Below, in pieces: positions 43,594 through 51,976 of a stretch of 64,000 bases of DNA. The position numbers were made by a program, and so were the translations under genes. The DNA comes from Ruegeria sp. HKCCD7303 (GTDB lineage: Bacteria > Pseudomonadota > Alphaproteobacteria > Rhodobacterales > Rhodobacteraceae): positions 1-64,000 of the forward strand of contig NZ_WVRE01000004.1 of the NCBI RefSeq assembly GCF_013111185.1. The letters run 5' to 3'. Under the pieces are notes generated by a model. That model worked only from the letters and a program-made list of their open reading frames with translations, was not told where the DNA came from and ran no database searches. The first letter of the stretch is position 1, and each line of letters begins with the position of its first letter.

Positions 43594-44079
43594 TCACGCT
43601 TTGGTTCCTGCGATCAGACGCAGGGTTCGGATTAGATGTTGAGTGACGCGGATCGCAGACAGGCCCGCGCCAATCGGCGCCGAAGCATAAAAGATCGGAA
43701 TTGGTAGTCCCAAAACGACCGACGTCTGGCTGGCCACAAAAGGCTGTCGGATAAGCTTGATGCATTCAATTGTCAGAACGACCAGAAATCCAAGGACAAG
43801 AAGCGCGATCACAACATCCGCGTAAAGCCGTGCCCGCTCGCTTAGGACATCACGCAGGACCGTGATCCGCACATGATCGCCAGTGTGGAAAGCATAGCTG
43901 ACGCCAAGCCAGACAAACCATACAAATAGCCAAAGCGTTAGCTCTTCGCCCCATGAAAGAGAGGCATTCAGAATGTAGCGCATGAACACATTGCCAAAGA
44001 TCAATAAGACAATCGCGGTCAAAAGTGCACTGGCTAAGACCTTTTCGGCATTCATATCGATCCATTTGATAACCGACAC
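43594..44079 (-). CDS. TRAP transporter small permease (DctQ type)
   Basis: The 161-aa protein has four transmembrane helices and the DctQ core FGNVFMRYILNASLSWGEEL, LWLFVWFVWLGVSYAFHTGDHV. It bridges the binding protein and DctM. It lies 10 bp before the large subunit and follows a hairpin below the binding-protein gene. Confidence 0.88.
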   Translation of the reverse strand: MSVIKWIDMNAEKVLASALLTAIVLLIFGNVFMRYILNASLSWGEELTLWLFVWFVWLGVSYAFHTGDHVRITVLRDVLSERARLYADVVIALLVLGFLVVLTIECIKLIRQPFVASQTSVVLGLPIPIFYASAPIGAGLSAIRVTQHLIRTLRLIAGTKA

Positions 44080-44103
44080 CGTTCACCTCCCGTTGAACGA
44101 AAG

Positions 44104-44134
44104 GGGCACCCGAACCTTCATTGCACGGGTGCCC
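44104..44134 (-). promoter_or_regulatory. Intercistronic hairpin between dctP- and dctQ-type genes
   Basis: GGGCACCCG (44104-44112) and CGGGTGCCC (44126-44134) form a perfect 9-bp stem with a 13-base loop in the 78-bp gap between dctP and dctQ. No T-tract follows. It probably stabilises the abundant dctP message and lets only part of transcription pass into dctQM. Confidence 0.6.
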
Positions 44135-44157
44135 GTATTGGCTGAGTAGTCCGAGGG

Positions 44158-45156
44158 TCAGCTTCCGCTCGCTGCGGAAACCGCTGCTACCCAGTCGTCA
44201 TAGGCTTCGGCGCCAACCTCGTCGCGATACTGCAGACGGACGCTTTCGGTTTTGTCGGCAAAGGCCTGTCGCTGCTCTGCTGTCAGTTCCAGAACCTCGA
44301 CACCAGCGGCCCGGATTTGTTCCAGCTGTGCTGCATCTTCGCTGGCGACCAACTCGGCCTGATAGTTACGTGCGGCAGCCATCGAGTCCCGCACCAGTTG
44401 CTGATGCTCTACGGACAGCGAGTCAAAGAACGGTTTGGAGATGACGGGCATATAGACGGCAAAGACATGGCCCGTGGTCGAAAGGTATTTCTGCACCTCG
44501 TAGAAACGCTGTGAGGTAATGATCGCCAGTGGGTTTTCCTGGCCGTCGATCACGCCTTGCTGGAGAGCAGAATAGACCTCACCAAAGTTCATTGGCGTCG
44601 GGTTGGCCCCGAGCGTTTCGAATGTCGCCACATGCGCCGGAACCTTCATGGTACGCAGTTTGACACCCTCGAGGTCTGCAGGGGTTGCAACCGGACGGAC
44701 ATTGTTGGTCACATTGCGTACACCCAATTCAAGCCAGCCAAGACCTACCAATCCCTGGTTTTCGACCCGTGCAAGCATGCCATCACCAGCATCACCATCA
44801 AGAACATCAAAGGCTATGTCTTTGGAGGAATACATGTAGGGCAGTTCAATTACTGCAAAAGCCGGATCCCAGCCCGCGAAGAAAGAGGAAGGAGGAATTG
44901 CCATTTCCAGAACGCCGGTTTGAACACCTTCGATCATCTCGCGATCAGGGCCCATCTGCGATGAAGGGAATATCTGTACGTCGATCTCACCATTCGAGCC
45001 AGCTTCGACCAGTTCTTCAAATTTCAGTAGTGCGCGATGCATATGAAACGCTTCTGCTGCGCCATGCCCAACCTTAATGACTGTTTCAGCGGATGCTGCA
45101 AAAGCAAGCCCGGCTGACATGACGACGCCAAGCGCCAATGTTGATTTCTTGAACAA
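44158..45156 (-). CDS. TRAP transporter solute-binding protein (DctP type)
   Basis: The 332-aa periplasmic protein has a Sec signal peptide (about 1-23, FAASAET). VIKVGHGAAEAFHMHRALLK at the mature N-terminus, then VRPVATPADLEGVKLRTMKVPAH (invariant Arg for the carboxylate in LRTM), and GEVYSALQQGVIDGQENPLA are DctP hallmarks. Ligands are usually organic or sugar acids. First gene of the TRAP operon; the operator-like palindrome at 45193 lies 37 bp upstream. Confidence 0.88.
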   Translation of the reverse strand: MFKKSTLALGVVMSAGLAFAASAETVIKVGHGAAEAFHMHRALLKFEELVEAGSNGEIDVQIFPSSQMGPDREMIEGVQTGVLEMAIPPSSFFAGWDPAFAVIELPYMYSSKDIAFDVLDGDAGDGMLARVENQGLVGLGWLELGVRNVTNNVRPVATPADLEGVKLRTMKVPAHVATFETLGANPTPMNFGEVYSALQQGVIDGQENPLAIITSQRFYEVQKYLSTTGHVFAVYMPVISKPFFDSLSVEHQQLVRDSMAAARNYQAELVASEDAAQLEQIRAAGVEVLELTAEQRQAFADKTESVRLQYRDEVGAEAYDDWVAAVSAASGS

Positions 45157-45192
45157 GGTATCCTCCCATGGATTTAGTTATTTTCGATCTAT

Positions 45193-45210
45193 TATCTGAG
45201 ATATCAGATA
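45193..45210. promoter_or_regulatory. Candidate GntR operator 3
   Basis: TATCTGA-GATA-TCAGATA is a perfect 7-bp inverted repeat with a 4-base spacer between the divergent TRAP and GntR genes. Its arms share the ATCTGA/TCAGAT core with the sites at 29482 and 30300. Confidence 0.7.
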
Positions 45211-45267
45211 TAATATAGAAATCAAGCTCACATGTGGTATTGTGTTAGAGAGACGAAATAGGACAAA

Positions 45268-45945
45268 GTGAAAATGACCGAGATCTTGCAGATTAAGCGA
45301 CCGGATTCGTTGAGTAAAACTGCTGAAGAGCACATACGAAAAGGCATTATCAATGGCACGTTTCAATTGGGTGAATCGTTGCCGGAAGTGAAGCTGTCAA
45401 ATGCCATGGGCATTAGCAAAACTCCGATTCGCGAAGCTCTGTCAGCTTTGAATCTTCAGGGGCTCGTTCAGATATTTCCTCATCGAGGAGCCTTTGTATT
45501 CTCCCTTTCTCAAGAGGACGTGGTGCAGCTTTGTCAGTATAGGCTCATCCTAGAATCTGCAGCTTTGGAGCAGGCGCTTGAAAAGAACCCGTCGGTTCTG
45601 ATCAATGAGCTGGCTACAATTGTTTCGAAGATGTCAGAAGCGCAGGAAGCGGATGAATTCGAGCAGTACTTGGAACTTGACGCCGAGTTTCACGACGCGT
45701 TTTTCAGGTCCTGCGGAAACAGTTACCTGCGGGATGGATATCAAAAAGTCAGTGATATCGTCCAAACTATGCGGACGCATCTGTCTAAGCGTTCCGATCG
45801 AACGACGAAATCATTTAAGGAACATCAAGCGATCACATCGCTACTCGGCGAGGGTAAAGTAAAAGCAGCAGTGAACACGCTCAAACGGCAAATTACTCGC
45901 GGTGAGCGATCTTATTCTGATTTGGTTGGTCTGAAGCAAGCATAG
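45268..45945 (+). CDS. GntR-family regulator, FadR/FCD subfamily, copy 2
   Basis: The 225-aa protein has a winged helix (LPEVKLSNAMGISKTPIREALSALNLQGLV) and an FCD domain (LDAEFHDAFFRSCGN, TKSFKEHQAITSLLGEGK with ligand-type His/Asp residues). It is divergent from the TRAP operon with a shared palindrome between. Its recognition helix nearly matches that of the GntR at 29590, suggesting overlapping regulons tuned by different effectors, such as hydroxyacid and sugar acid. The ATG at 45274 is an alternative start. Confidence 0.83.
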   Translation: MKMTEILQIKRPDSLSKTAEEHIRKGIINGTFQLGESLPEVKLSNAMGISKTPIREALSALNLQGLVQIFPHRGAFVFSLSQEDVVQLCQYRLILESAALEQALEKNPSVLINELATIVSKMSEAQEADEFEQYLELDAEFHDAFFRSCGNSYLRDGYQKVSDIVQTMRTHLSKRSDRTTKSFKEHQAITSLLGEGKVKAAVNTLKRQITRGERSYSDLVGLKQA

Positions 45946-46017
45946 GCGTCCTGCCATCTGGGTCTTGTCAGATTAACTTTGCTTGAGCGGGGCAGAGCGG
46001 TTGCGTAGCTTTTGTCC

Positions 46018-46140
46018 ATGACCAAACCTTCTTTTTTCAGATACTTTAAACCCAGTCCCGAGATCATCCGCATTGCTGTAATGCTGTACATCCGTTTCCC
46101 ACTATCGCTTCGGAATGTGAAAGCTCTGAAAGATGACCAG
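46018..46140 (+). pseudogene. IS6-family transposase, N-terminal fragment
   Basis: About 40 codons (SFFRYFKPSPEIIRIAVMLY, then RFPLSLRNVKAL) are the conserved N-terminus of IS6/IS26-type transposases; the DDE domain is missing. Dispersed repeat copy C begins 24 bp after the similarity ends, so the repeat may mark the deletion point. Confidence 0.75.
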
Positions 46141-46163
46141 GTGGATGCCCTTAGGCGTCCGAT

Positions 46164-46345
46164 TTGGGCTCAACGCAGTCACCTGACGTATTTACTCAGA
46201 TGACCGAAAAGCGGCCTTGAGCGGACGTTCACCCCCTAAAACTCGGAGTTTCGAATAGGAACGACCGCTATAACCAAAAGCGGTCGCTCTCCTAAATCTT
46301 GGCAACGACCGGCTTGCGGACAGAGCAGCCCAAAGAAATCCGAAG
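46164..46345 (+). repeat. Dispersed hairpin repeat, copy C (degenerate)
   Basis: TTTGGGCTCAACGCAGTCAC leads into arms GTCACCTGA (46178-46186) and TCAGATGAC (46196-46204). Body and tail pieces (AAGCGG, GAGCGGACGTTC, GGCTTGCGGACAGAGC) follow in the same order as in copies D and E but with much divergence. With the IS6 fragment it fills the gap between the GntR and GFA genes. Confidence 0.6.
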
Positions 46346-46355
46346 GTGCCCTGAC

Positions 46356-46844
46356 TCAACCCTCAACCACGTATGGTTCTTTTCGAACGTTCGGTTCGAT
46401 GGGTGTACCGTCGTTCTCAGCTGCATGCCGTTCGTAAAAAGGGAAGCCTGGCGGCACAATGGTTCCGGGCCGCGCTTCGGACAGAAATATGTGCTTGCTG
46501 TTTTCTGGAGTCACCGAAATGGATGTGGGTCTGTCAAGGGTGCCAACATAAATTCCCAGACGGTCCGGCCAACGCTCAAAGGTCAAAGCCAACTTTGTCC
46601 CACATTCGGAGCAGAAATGGACATTTATGTCTTTACCGCTTCCATCTGAAGGAAGCGTGTAAATTGACGGGTTTCCATGAGTAAAACTGAAGGGTTCGTG
46701 TTCGAATATCGGCTCGATCATCTTATCAGAGCCTGTGGCGCGCTGGCAGAACCGACAGTAACAAATGGTAACCCACAAAGGTTCACCCCCTGTGTTGTAC
46801 TCTACGTTCCCACAAAGACAGCGGCCTGTTTGCCCATTGGTCAT
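46356..46844 (-). CDS. GFA (glutathione-dependent formaldehyde-activating)-family protein 1
   Basis: The 162-aa zinc protein of the GFA/CENP-V type has RCLCGNVEY near the N-terminus, the second Cys set CYCRFCQRATGS and the structural pair HFCSECGTKLAL. Gfa proteins were linked to formaldehyde-glutathione chemistry, but most members have unknown roles. It stands alone between IS debris and repeat copies. About 35 residues longer than the GFA protein at 61981 and only distantly similar. Confidence 0.82.
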   Translation of the reverse strand: MTNGQTGRCLCGNVEYNTGGEPLWVTICYCRFCQRATGSDKMIEPIFEHEPFSFTHGNPSIYTLPSDGSGKDINVHFCSECGTKLALTFERWPDRLGIYVGTLDRPTSISVTPENSKHIFLSEARPGTIVPPGFPFYERHAAENDGTPIEPNVRKEPYVVEG

Positions 46845-47605
46845 GTACGATTGAATCCTTCGACAGAGTTATCCTTTAAATCCAACGCTACCTGATCGCG
46901 GCAGGGACATAAACGTTTGTCGACTGGCTCCTTTGGGCTCACAGCAGCCATTCGCTGCGTAGCGGTGCCCACAGGCTGGAACAACGGCAGGTTTGGGCTC
47001 AAGGCAGTCATCTGAGTCTTTCAGTCAGATGACGGCTTAGGAACGGAAAGCGGTCATTGTTGGTGGTCATTCCGAGAAATTTCGCCCGAAGGTCTGCATT
47101 GAACGACAGCGGACGTTCGCTGAAATCTGCTGCACGTCTGCCAAGCGGACAAAGCTGCCGATAAGTCAGTTTGTTGGGATGTGTGAAAACGGCCCAAAGG
47201 AGACATCCAGTGCACCCCTCGGATGCTGCTGCTGCCTGCGTTCCTGCCGTTCGCTGCGCAAGCGAAATCTGGGCTTTGGTGAACTCACGGTAAGCTGACT
47301 TTGCCGTCTTTCGATCTGGAGCCTTCGCTAAAGCAGCACTTGCTCGCGGTCGCGGCATACTTATTGTTGCGTCGCGGCAAGTGTCACCAATCAGGTCATT
47401 CGCAGCCGTTGTATTTGCGTTAACGGGAACCGTACCTTCGCCGCGGCTCGGTCGGACGAGCAAGACGCGGGATATGGCAAGTATTGAAACATTGGTTTTT
47501 GCTTCGTGTTTGAACTGATTAGAAACGAGACGCCAATTTTGTGTCTTCTTGCTGTTAAGCTTTTTTGACAAGCATAATCTTGTTTTTCCGATACGGGACT
47601 TTACG
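46845..47605. other. Non-coding stretch rich in dispersed-repeat sequence
   Basis: No gene supported. It contains repeat copy D (46992-47160), a second, poorer head-like sequence near 46937 (CTTTGGGCTCACAGCAGCCATTC) and a small hairpin CGTTCGCTGCGCAAGCGAA around 47250. Frames crossing it are compositional. Confidence 0.5.
46992..47160 (+). repeat. Dispersed hairpin repeat, copy D (full length)
   Basis: The 169-bp copy is closely similar to copy E over its whole length. Head: TTTGGGCTCAAGGCAGTCAT with stem arms GTCATCTGA (47007-47015) and TCAGATGAC (47025-47033). Body: AGCGGTCATTGTTGGTGGTC and TCTGCATTGAACGACAGCGG. Tail: AAGCGGACAAAGCTGCCG. No coding capacity. Confidence 0.85.
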
Positions 47606-47839
47606 CTACTGCCGAACCCGATAGCCGGAAGCAATGATCCGGTTAATGAGAAAGGCGACGGCCTGGTGCATATCCTTTTCATCGTTATTGCCGACCGCTG
47701 CTTCGTGGGCAGCAGCTGCGTCACGCAGAACTCCCACAATTTCATGTTCGGGCAGGAGCTCACGATCTTTGATTGCAAGCAAAAGCGCTTCACAAATTGA
47801 GAGTGCGGCCATTCCTGAGTGGTCTTGCCGGTCAGCCAT
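47606..47839 (-). CDS. Small helical hypothetical protein
   Basis: The 77-aa acidic protein (SICEALLLAIKDRELLPEHE, VGVLRDAAAAHEAAVGNNDE, HQAVAFLINRIIASG) is predicted nearly all helical. AAGGACG lies 6 bases before the ATG. It resembles small conserved Rhodobacteraceae proteins of unknown role. It is divergent from the Crp/Fnr-type regulator with about 135 bp between, so that regulator may control it. Confidence 0.55.
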   Translation of the reverse strand: MADRQDHSGMAALSICEALLLAIKDRELLPEHEIVGVLRDAAAAHEAAVGNNDEKDMHQAVAFLINRIIASGYRVRQ

Positions 47840-47974
47840 GGTAGACGTCCTTTTTTAACAGGCGTCCAAGCAAGGAAGCGCCACAATGAATTGCATCATA
47901 CTGGTATAGATTGCTGTATACTTAACTGATCGAAAGCAGTCTTGGCGTCGGATAGTTTCGCGGGCTGCTCATCG

Positions 47975-48727
47975 ATGAAGGAAGAACACTTGCGCACTAT
48001 CAAAAACAGTCCACTCACCCGAAAGCTTTCAAACTTCGTCGCTCTGACTGAGGTTGAACTTGCGGCATTGGCACGCCTGCACAAGCGTCGCAGAACCTTT
48101 GAAGCCGGACGTGACCTTGTGCATCAAGGGCAATCAGAGCAGGCTGCCTACATTCTGGCCTCGGGCTGGGTTTGTTCCTACAAAACCCAGACTGACGGGT
48201 CGCGTCAGATCGTCGATTTCCAAATACCGGGTGACTTTCTGGGCTTGCGAAGCGTTCTGCTGCACACCTCGGATCACAGCATAGAACCAATCATGGAAAT
48301 CCAAGCCATTGAAGTAGTAGTGGATGATCTCCTGGAAGCATTTGCGCAAACGCCCCGGCTGGCGACAGCAATTCTTTGGGCGGTCTCTCGAGATGAAGCG
48401 ATGGTGGTTGAGCACCTGGTCAACATAGGACGGCGAGATGCGGGTGAGCGCATGGCGCATTTTCTATTGGAACTTGGTGTGAGGCTGACTCAGATCGGGA
48501 TGGCAAGCAAGACGGGATACGCCTGCCCACTGACACAATACCACCTTGCCGATGCACTGGGACTGAGTGCCGTACATGTTAATCGTGTCCTACGGCAACT
48601 GCGGGAGAAGGGGCTGGTTACTTTTCAATCCGGGCAAGTGGTATTTGATGATTATGAAGGACTGGTGACGTTGGCCGGTTTTGACCCCACTTATCTGGAT
48701 CAGGCCGGGCCACTGTTGAAGCAATAA
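47975..48727 (+). CDS. Crp/Fnr-family transcriptional regulator
   Basis: The 250-aa protein has a cyclic-nucleotide-binding-type beta roll (AYILASGWVCSYKTQTDGSR, IPGDFLGLRSVLL), a dimer helix and a C-terminal winged helix (LTQYHLADALGLSAVHVNRVLRQLREKGLV). The N-terminal cysteine cluster of FNR is absent, so it is not an iron-sulfur oxygen sensor; it is more like FixK or the family of uncharacterised regulators. Possible starts are TTG 47942, ATG 47975 and TTG 47990, the last with the best-placed AAGGAAG. It opens the region of LPAGEY, Cys-repeat and DUF1611 genes. Confidence 0.8.
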   Translation: MKEEHLRTIKNSPLTRKLSNFVALTEVELAALARLHKRRRTFEAGRDLVHQGQSEQAAYILASGWVCSYKTQTDGSRQIVDFQIPGDFLGLRSVLLHTSDHSIEPIMEIQAIEVVVDDLLEAFAQTPRLATAILWAVSRDEAMVVEHLVNIGRRDAGERMAHFLLELGVRLTQIGMASKTGYACPLTQYHLADALGLSAVHVNRVLRQLREKGLVTFQSGQVVFDDYEGLVTLAGFDPTYLDQAGPLLKQ

Positions 48728-49174
48728 GTTCACCCCTACAGCGATGCCGGGATTTTGATGATCGTTGCCTGTTAGAGACGGAATTCGCTTCGGCAGATTT
48801 GGGATTTCACTGAAAAAGAAGCGCAAGATAAATACAGTCCGATTGCGGTACTGGATTTCCTGCGCTTCTCAATTACTCGTTAAGAACACGCCAGCAAATA
48901 TCCCGCCAACACACATCACGTTGCCGGAATCCAAACATCGTTGCACTGACGCAGGTTAGTCAATTTTTGGCAGTGTGCCTGATCCTCGGGCACCAAATGC
49001 ATTTGAGATTCCAATAAAATCTCAGGTCATTGGCCGCCGACTAACACCGATCAGCGCGCGCCTGCCATTTGCACATTATTCTAAATTACAACGCCAGTAC
49101 TACCGCGGCGCTTACGAGCGTGTACCGCGGCAGACTGCGCGGGGAAGATCCAACAAACTAAATGGAGGACAAAG
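48728..49174. other. Intergenic region before the LPAGEY gene
   Basis: No gene supported. It probably holds the promoter of the operon starting at 49175; the GGAGG at 49164-49168 is its ribosome binding site. No clear Fnr-type dyad was seen. Confidence 0.4.
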
Positions 49175-49483
49175 GTGAGCACAAGATCGTCCAGTTCTTT
49201 GGTGACGTTTTCAAATCCGTTCTCTTTGTCCGGCTACCCGGATGTACTTCCTGCAGGCGAGTATGAAGTAGTTGTCGAAGAAGAGCTACTGCAGGGCCTG
49301 AGTTTCGAAGCATATCGCAGAACCGGAACCTACCTGACAGTTCGGGGCAAAGGCAGCAAGCCAGGCCGCACGGAAATGCGCCCAATTGACCCAGAAGATT
49401 TTGAACTGGCGCTTAAGCACGACCAGACCTTGGCCACATCTAACAATGACAGCGATGCGGCGCTTTCCCCGCAGGAGGAATAG
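49175..49483 (+). CDS. Small protein with LPAGEY motif, paralogue 1
   Basis: The 102-aa soluble protein starts at GTG after GGAGG. The core VTFSNPFSLSGYPDVLPAGE then YEVVVEEELLQG matches a segment in the protein at 53473 (FSRPFTFPGFDELLPAGEYD). A C-terminal part carries RPIDPEDFELALKHD, also echoed there (TDLERARAKD). The shared layout is a short beta-rich module of about 75 residues. Not recognised as a named family with known function. It is the first of a probable operon with the membrane protein and Cys-repeat protein downstream. Confidence 0.55.
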   Translation: MSTRSSSSLVTFSNPFSLSGYPDVLPAGEYEVVVEEELLQGLSFEAYRRTGTYLTVRGKGSKPGRTEMRPIDPEDFELALKHDQTLATSNNDSDAALSPQEE

Positions 49484-49486
49484 ATT

Positions 49487-49840
49487 ATGAACACGCCCGA
49501 ATGGCTTAAACCCGGAATCTACGGTGCTCTGATCGGCGGGGTTTTCGTAGGCGTCGTTGGATTTTCATGGGGTGGATGGATGACCGGCGGTAGCGCGGAC
49601 AAGATGGCCAACGCCATGTCCCGCGACAATGTAATCGCTGCGTTGGTTCCGGTCTGCGTCGACATGGCGAGAACTGACGCCCAACGCGCCGAAAAAATAA
49701 CGACGATCAAAGAGGCTTCTTCTTTCAAGCAGAAGGATGCCGTCATGGCGGCTGGCTGGGCAACGGTGCCGGGATCCCAAACTCCTAACAAAGACCTGGC
49801 GCAGGCCTGTATCGAGGGGCTGAACCTGGATGGATCGTAA
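49487..49840 (+). CDS. Small membrane-anchored hypothetical protein
   Basis: The 117-aa protein has one N-terminal transmembrane helix (about 11-30, IYGALIGGVFVGVVGFSWGG) and a C-terminal soluble part with two Cys (LVPVCVDMAR, AQACIEGL) that could form a disulfide in the periplasm. It lies 3 bp after the LPAGEY gene and overlaps the Cys-repeat gene by 11 bp, so the three are one transcript. Similar small proteins of unknown function occur in Rhizobiales and Rhodobacterales. Function unknown. Confidence 0.6.
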   Translation: MNTPEWLKPGIYGALIGGVFVGVVGFSWGGWMTGGSADKMANAMSRDNVIAALVPVCVDMARTDAQRAEKITTIKEASSFKQKDAVMAAGWATVPGSQTPNKDLAQACIEGLNLDGS

Positions 49841-50684
49841 CTCAATCACTCAACATTCGGACAACGCCGTTTGCATCAGGGCAAATCGAAAAAATCAGTA
49901 CCGGTTTTGCGCTCACTTAATGGCTGCGTTGTTTGTAGTCGTCTTCAGCAGTTTGGCGGGCTCCTTTATCTCATCAAGTCCCGCATCGGCCGAAACAAAT
50001 TCGATCCCGGATAACGCGGCTCCCAAAAAGTATGGCGACGGTTGGGAATGCGATTTGTCCTATCGGTTGAAAGGCGAAGAATGCGTGGCCATTGTCGTGC
50101 CGGGAAATGCCTACCCCACAAACAGAACCTATGGCTCAGGGTGGGCATGTATGCATGGCTTTGTTGAAGTTGGCGGCACCTCATGCACTGAAGTGATTGT
50201 GCCTGAGGGTGGATATCTCGATCCATCAGGTGAGAGGTGGCGGTGCCTGCGTGGATACACAAGAGTAGACGATAGCTGCCAGAAAATCGTGGTGCCGGAT
50301 AATGCTTACCTGACGAATAGCACTTATGGATCTGCATGGCGTTGCAACCGTGGCTACGAAAAAGACGGAGAAGCATGCGTGGCAGTAGCGGTGCCGGAAA
50401 ACGCTTTTCTGAACGCATCAACCAGCGGGCGTCCCTGGACGTGCGAGCGTGGGTATTTTGAGCGCGACGGACGGTGCGATGCCGTGTTTGTGCCTGAAAA
50501 TGCTTTCTACGATGACGCGATCCATGGAGTTGGATGGAAATGCGAACGTGGCTACGAGGCGTCCGGTGATCGCTGCAATGCAATCGAGCTACCGGCAAAT
50601 GCCCATATCGACCGATCCGGCAATGGGTGGCAATGCCACAAAAACTATCATAGATCAGAAGGGCTGTGTGTTCTGAACCAGTGA
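49830..50684 (+). CDS. Secreted cysteine-rich repeat protein (seven W-x-C...C units)
   Basis: The 284-aa protein has a hydrophobic export segment at about 29-55 (MAALFVVVFSSLAGSF, cleavage near SPASAET). Seven repeats of about 32 residues follow, each with the plan W-x-C-x-R/K-G-Y-x(5-7)-C, then V-P-x-N-A-Y/F and G. Examples are WRCLRGYTRVDDSC, WRCNRGYEKDGEAC, WTCERGYFERDGRC and WKCERGYEASGDRC. Two Cys per unit fit one disulfide per repeat, giving a rod-like extracytoplasmic protein. It is translationally coupled to the membrane protein upstream. The family is seen in alphaproteobacteria without assigned function; adhesion or ligand binding is a guess. Confidence 0.75.
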   Translation: MDRNSITQHSDNAVCIRANRKNQYRFCAHLMAALFVVVFSSLAGSFISSSPASAETNSIPDNAAPKKYGDGWECDLSYRLKGEECVAIVVPGNAYPTNRTYGSGWACMHGFVEVGGTSCTEVIVPEGGYLDPSGERWRCLRGYTRVDDSCQKIVVPDNAYLTNSTYGSAWRCNRGYEKDGEACVAVAVPENAFLNASTSGRPWTCERGYFERDGRCDAVFVPENAFYDDAIHGVGWKCERGYEASGDRCNAIELPANAHIDRSGNGWQCHKNYHRSEGLCVLNQ

Positions 50685-50776
50685 GAATTCAGACAGAAAG
50701 CCCACTTTCCCAAACTTCACAATTTTTGCCCGTCCTTACCAAGGACGCGCGTTTCACACTCTAAAAAGGAACAAAT

Positions 50777-51976
50777 ATGAAACCCGTACCCATTGCGTCG
50801 GATGCCAAGCAGTTCATTGCCAGCGATGCGCAAAAGCTGGCGCCTGAACAAGCAGTTTTTCCAGAGCTTCACCGCAAGACACTCGTGACAGATACACCGA
50901 CTGCAATTGTGTATTGCGAAGGAAACTTCGCAAAGATCGATGGCAAGACGGCTAATGGTCTCGTTCGACATTCACAGGCCTATCGCGTTCTTTCGGTGAT
51001 CGACAGCACGTATGGCGGTTGTGACAGTGGCAAAGTGCTTGATAATTTCGCAAATCAGGTTCCCATCTTCGATGATCTTGATGCCGCCGTCGCTAATGAA
51101 GCTACGATCCCTGACACTTTTATTTACGGAATGGCGCCGGCCAGCGGCAGAATGTCCCTTGAGGATCGCGAAGTTGTTGTGGATGCGATAACGCTCGGAA
51201 TGAACATCGTCAGCGGGCTGCATGAATTTCTTAGCGATGACAAGGAGCTCGCCGGATTTGCCAAAATTCACGATGTCACGATACGCGACATTCGCAAGCC
51301 GCGGCCAAATCCCGACCTGCGCCTGTTAGATGGCAGTATTGGAGACGTCCAGGCGATCCGCATCGCGGTGTTCGGCACCGATTGTGCAATTGGAAAGCGT
51401 ACAACCGCGACAATCCTGACAGGCGCACTTAACGCGCATGGGATCCAAACAGTTTTGGTCGGCACCGGCCAAACTGGTTTGATGCAGGGCGCCAAGTATG
51501 GTGTCGCGATGGATTCGGTGCCGCCGCAATTTTGTTGTGGCGAACTTGAGCGCGCTGTCGTTGCGGCATCCGAGGGTGAGCACCCGGATGTAATAGTGAT
51601 CGAGGGCCAGGGCGCGCTAAGCCATCCGGCTTTTTGCACATCAGCCTTCATTCTGCGAGGCAGTCAGCCACATGCAGTTATTCTTCAACACGCGCCTAAA
51701 CGAAAACGTCGATGTGATTTCCCCAACATGACTATGCCCGACCCTTGCGATGAAATCACCCTGATCGAGGCTTTTGCGAACACAGAGGTAATTGGTATGA
51801 CGATCAACCATGAAGGAATGAATGATGTTGAGATTTCAAAGGCCATCACAGACTACAACTGCAAATTGTATCTCCCGGTCACTGACGCATTGAACCGTCC
51901 TCCAAAAAACTTGGTGAATATGGTTCTATCTGCCTTTCCGCGCTTGCAACCCGTACGTGTTACGACGATTGAATGA
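50777..51976 (+). CDS. DUF1611 / DgcN-type acyltransferase-like P-loop protein
   Basis: The 399-aa protein has an N-terminal Rossmann-like DUF1611 domain (TPTAIVYCEGNFAKIDGKTA, IYGMAPASGRMSLEDREVV) and a C-terminal P-loop domain with Walker A-like FGTDCAIGKRTTATILTGAL and VIVIEGQGALSHPAF. In a characterised marine D-glutamate pathway a DUF1611 protein (DgcN) acylates the D-amino acid before a racemase (DgcA) works on it. Here the partner gene encodes a PLP racemase-fold protein instead, overlapping by 4 bp. The substrate may therefore be another D- or L-amino acid. Confidence 0.7.
   Translation: MKPVPIASDAKQFIASDAQKLAPEQAVFPELHRKTLVTDTPTAIVYCEGNFAKIDGKTANGLVRHSQAYRVLSVIDSTYGGCDSGKVLDNFANQVPIFDDLDAAVANEATIPDTFIYGMAPASGRMSLEDREVVVDAITLGMNIVSGLHEFLSDDKELAGFAKIHDVTIRDIRKPRPNPDLRLLDGSIGDVQAIRIAVFGTDCAIGKRTTATILTGALNAHGIQTVLVGTGQTGLMQGAKYGVAMDSVPPQFCCGELERAVVAASEGEHPDVIVIEGQGALSHPAFCTSAFILRGSQPHAVILQHAPKRKRRCDFPNMTMPDPCDEITLIEAFANTEVIGMTINHEGMNDVEISKAITDYNCKLYLPVTDALNRPPKNLVNMVLSAFPRLQPVRVTTIE

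Noticed and set aside
47008..47886. A 292-codon minus-strand frame
   Set aside because: It crosses dispersed repeat copy D and the small gene at 47606; composition and repeat overlap argue against a gene.
47891..47922. Sigma-70-like promoter (TTGCAT and TATACT) before the Crp/Fnr gene
   Set aside because: The spacing between the two boxes is 20 bases, too long for a confident call.
49830..50684. CRISPR array or DNA tandem repeat
   Set aside because: The repetition is at protein level with diverged codons; there are no conserved DNA repeats or spacers anywhere in the window that fit CRISPR.
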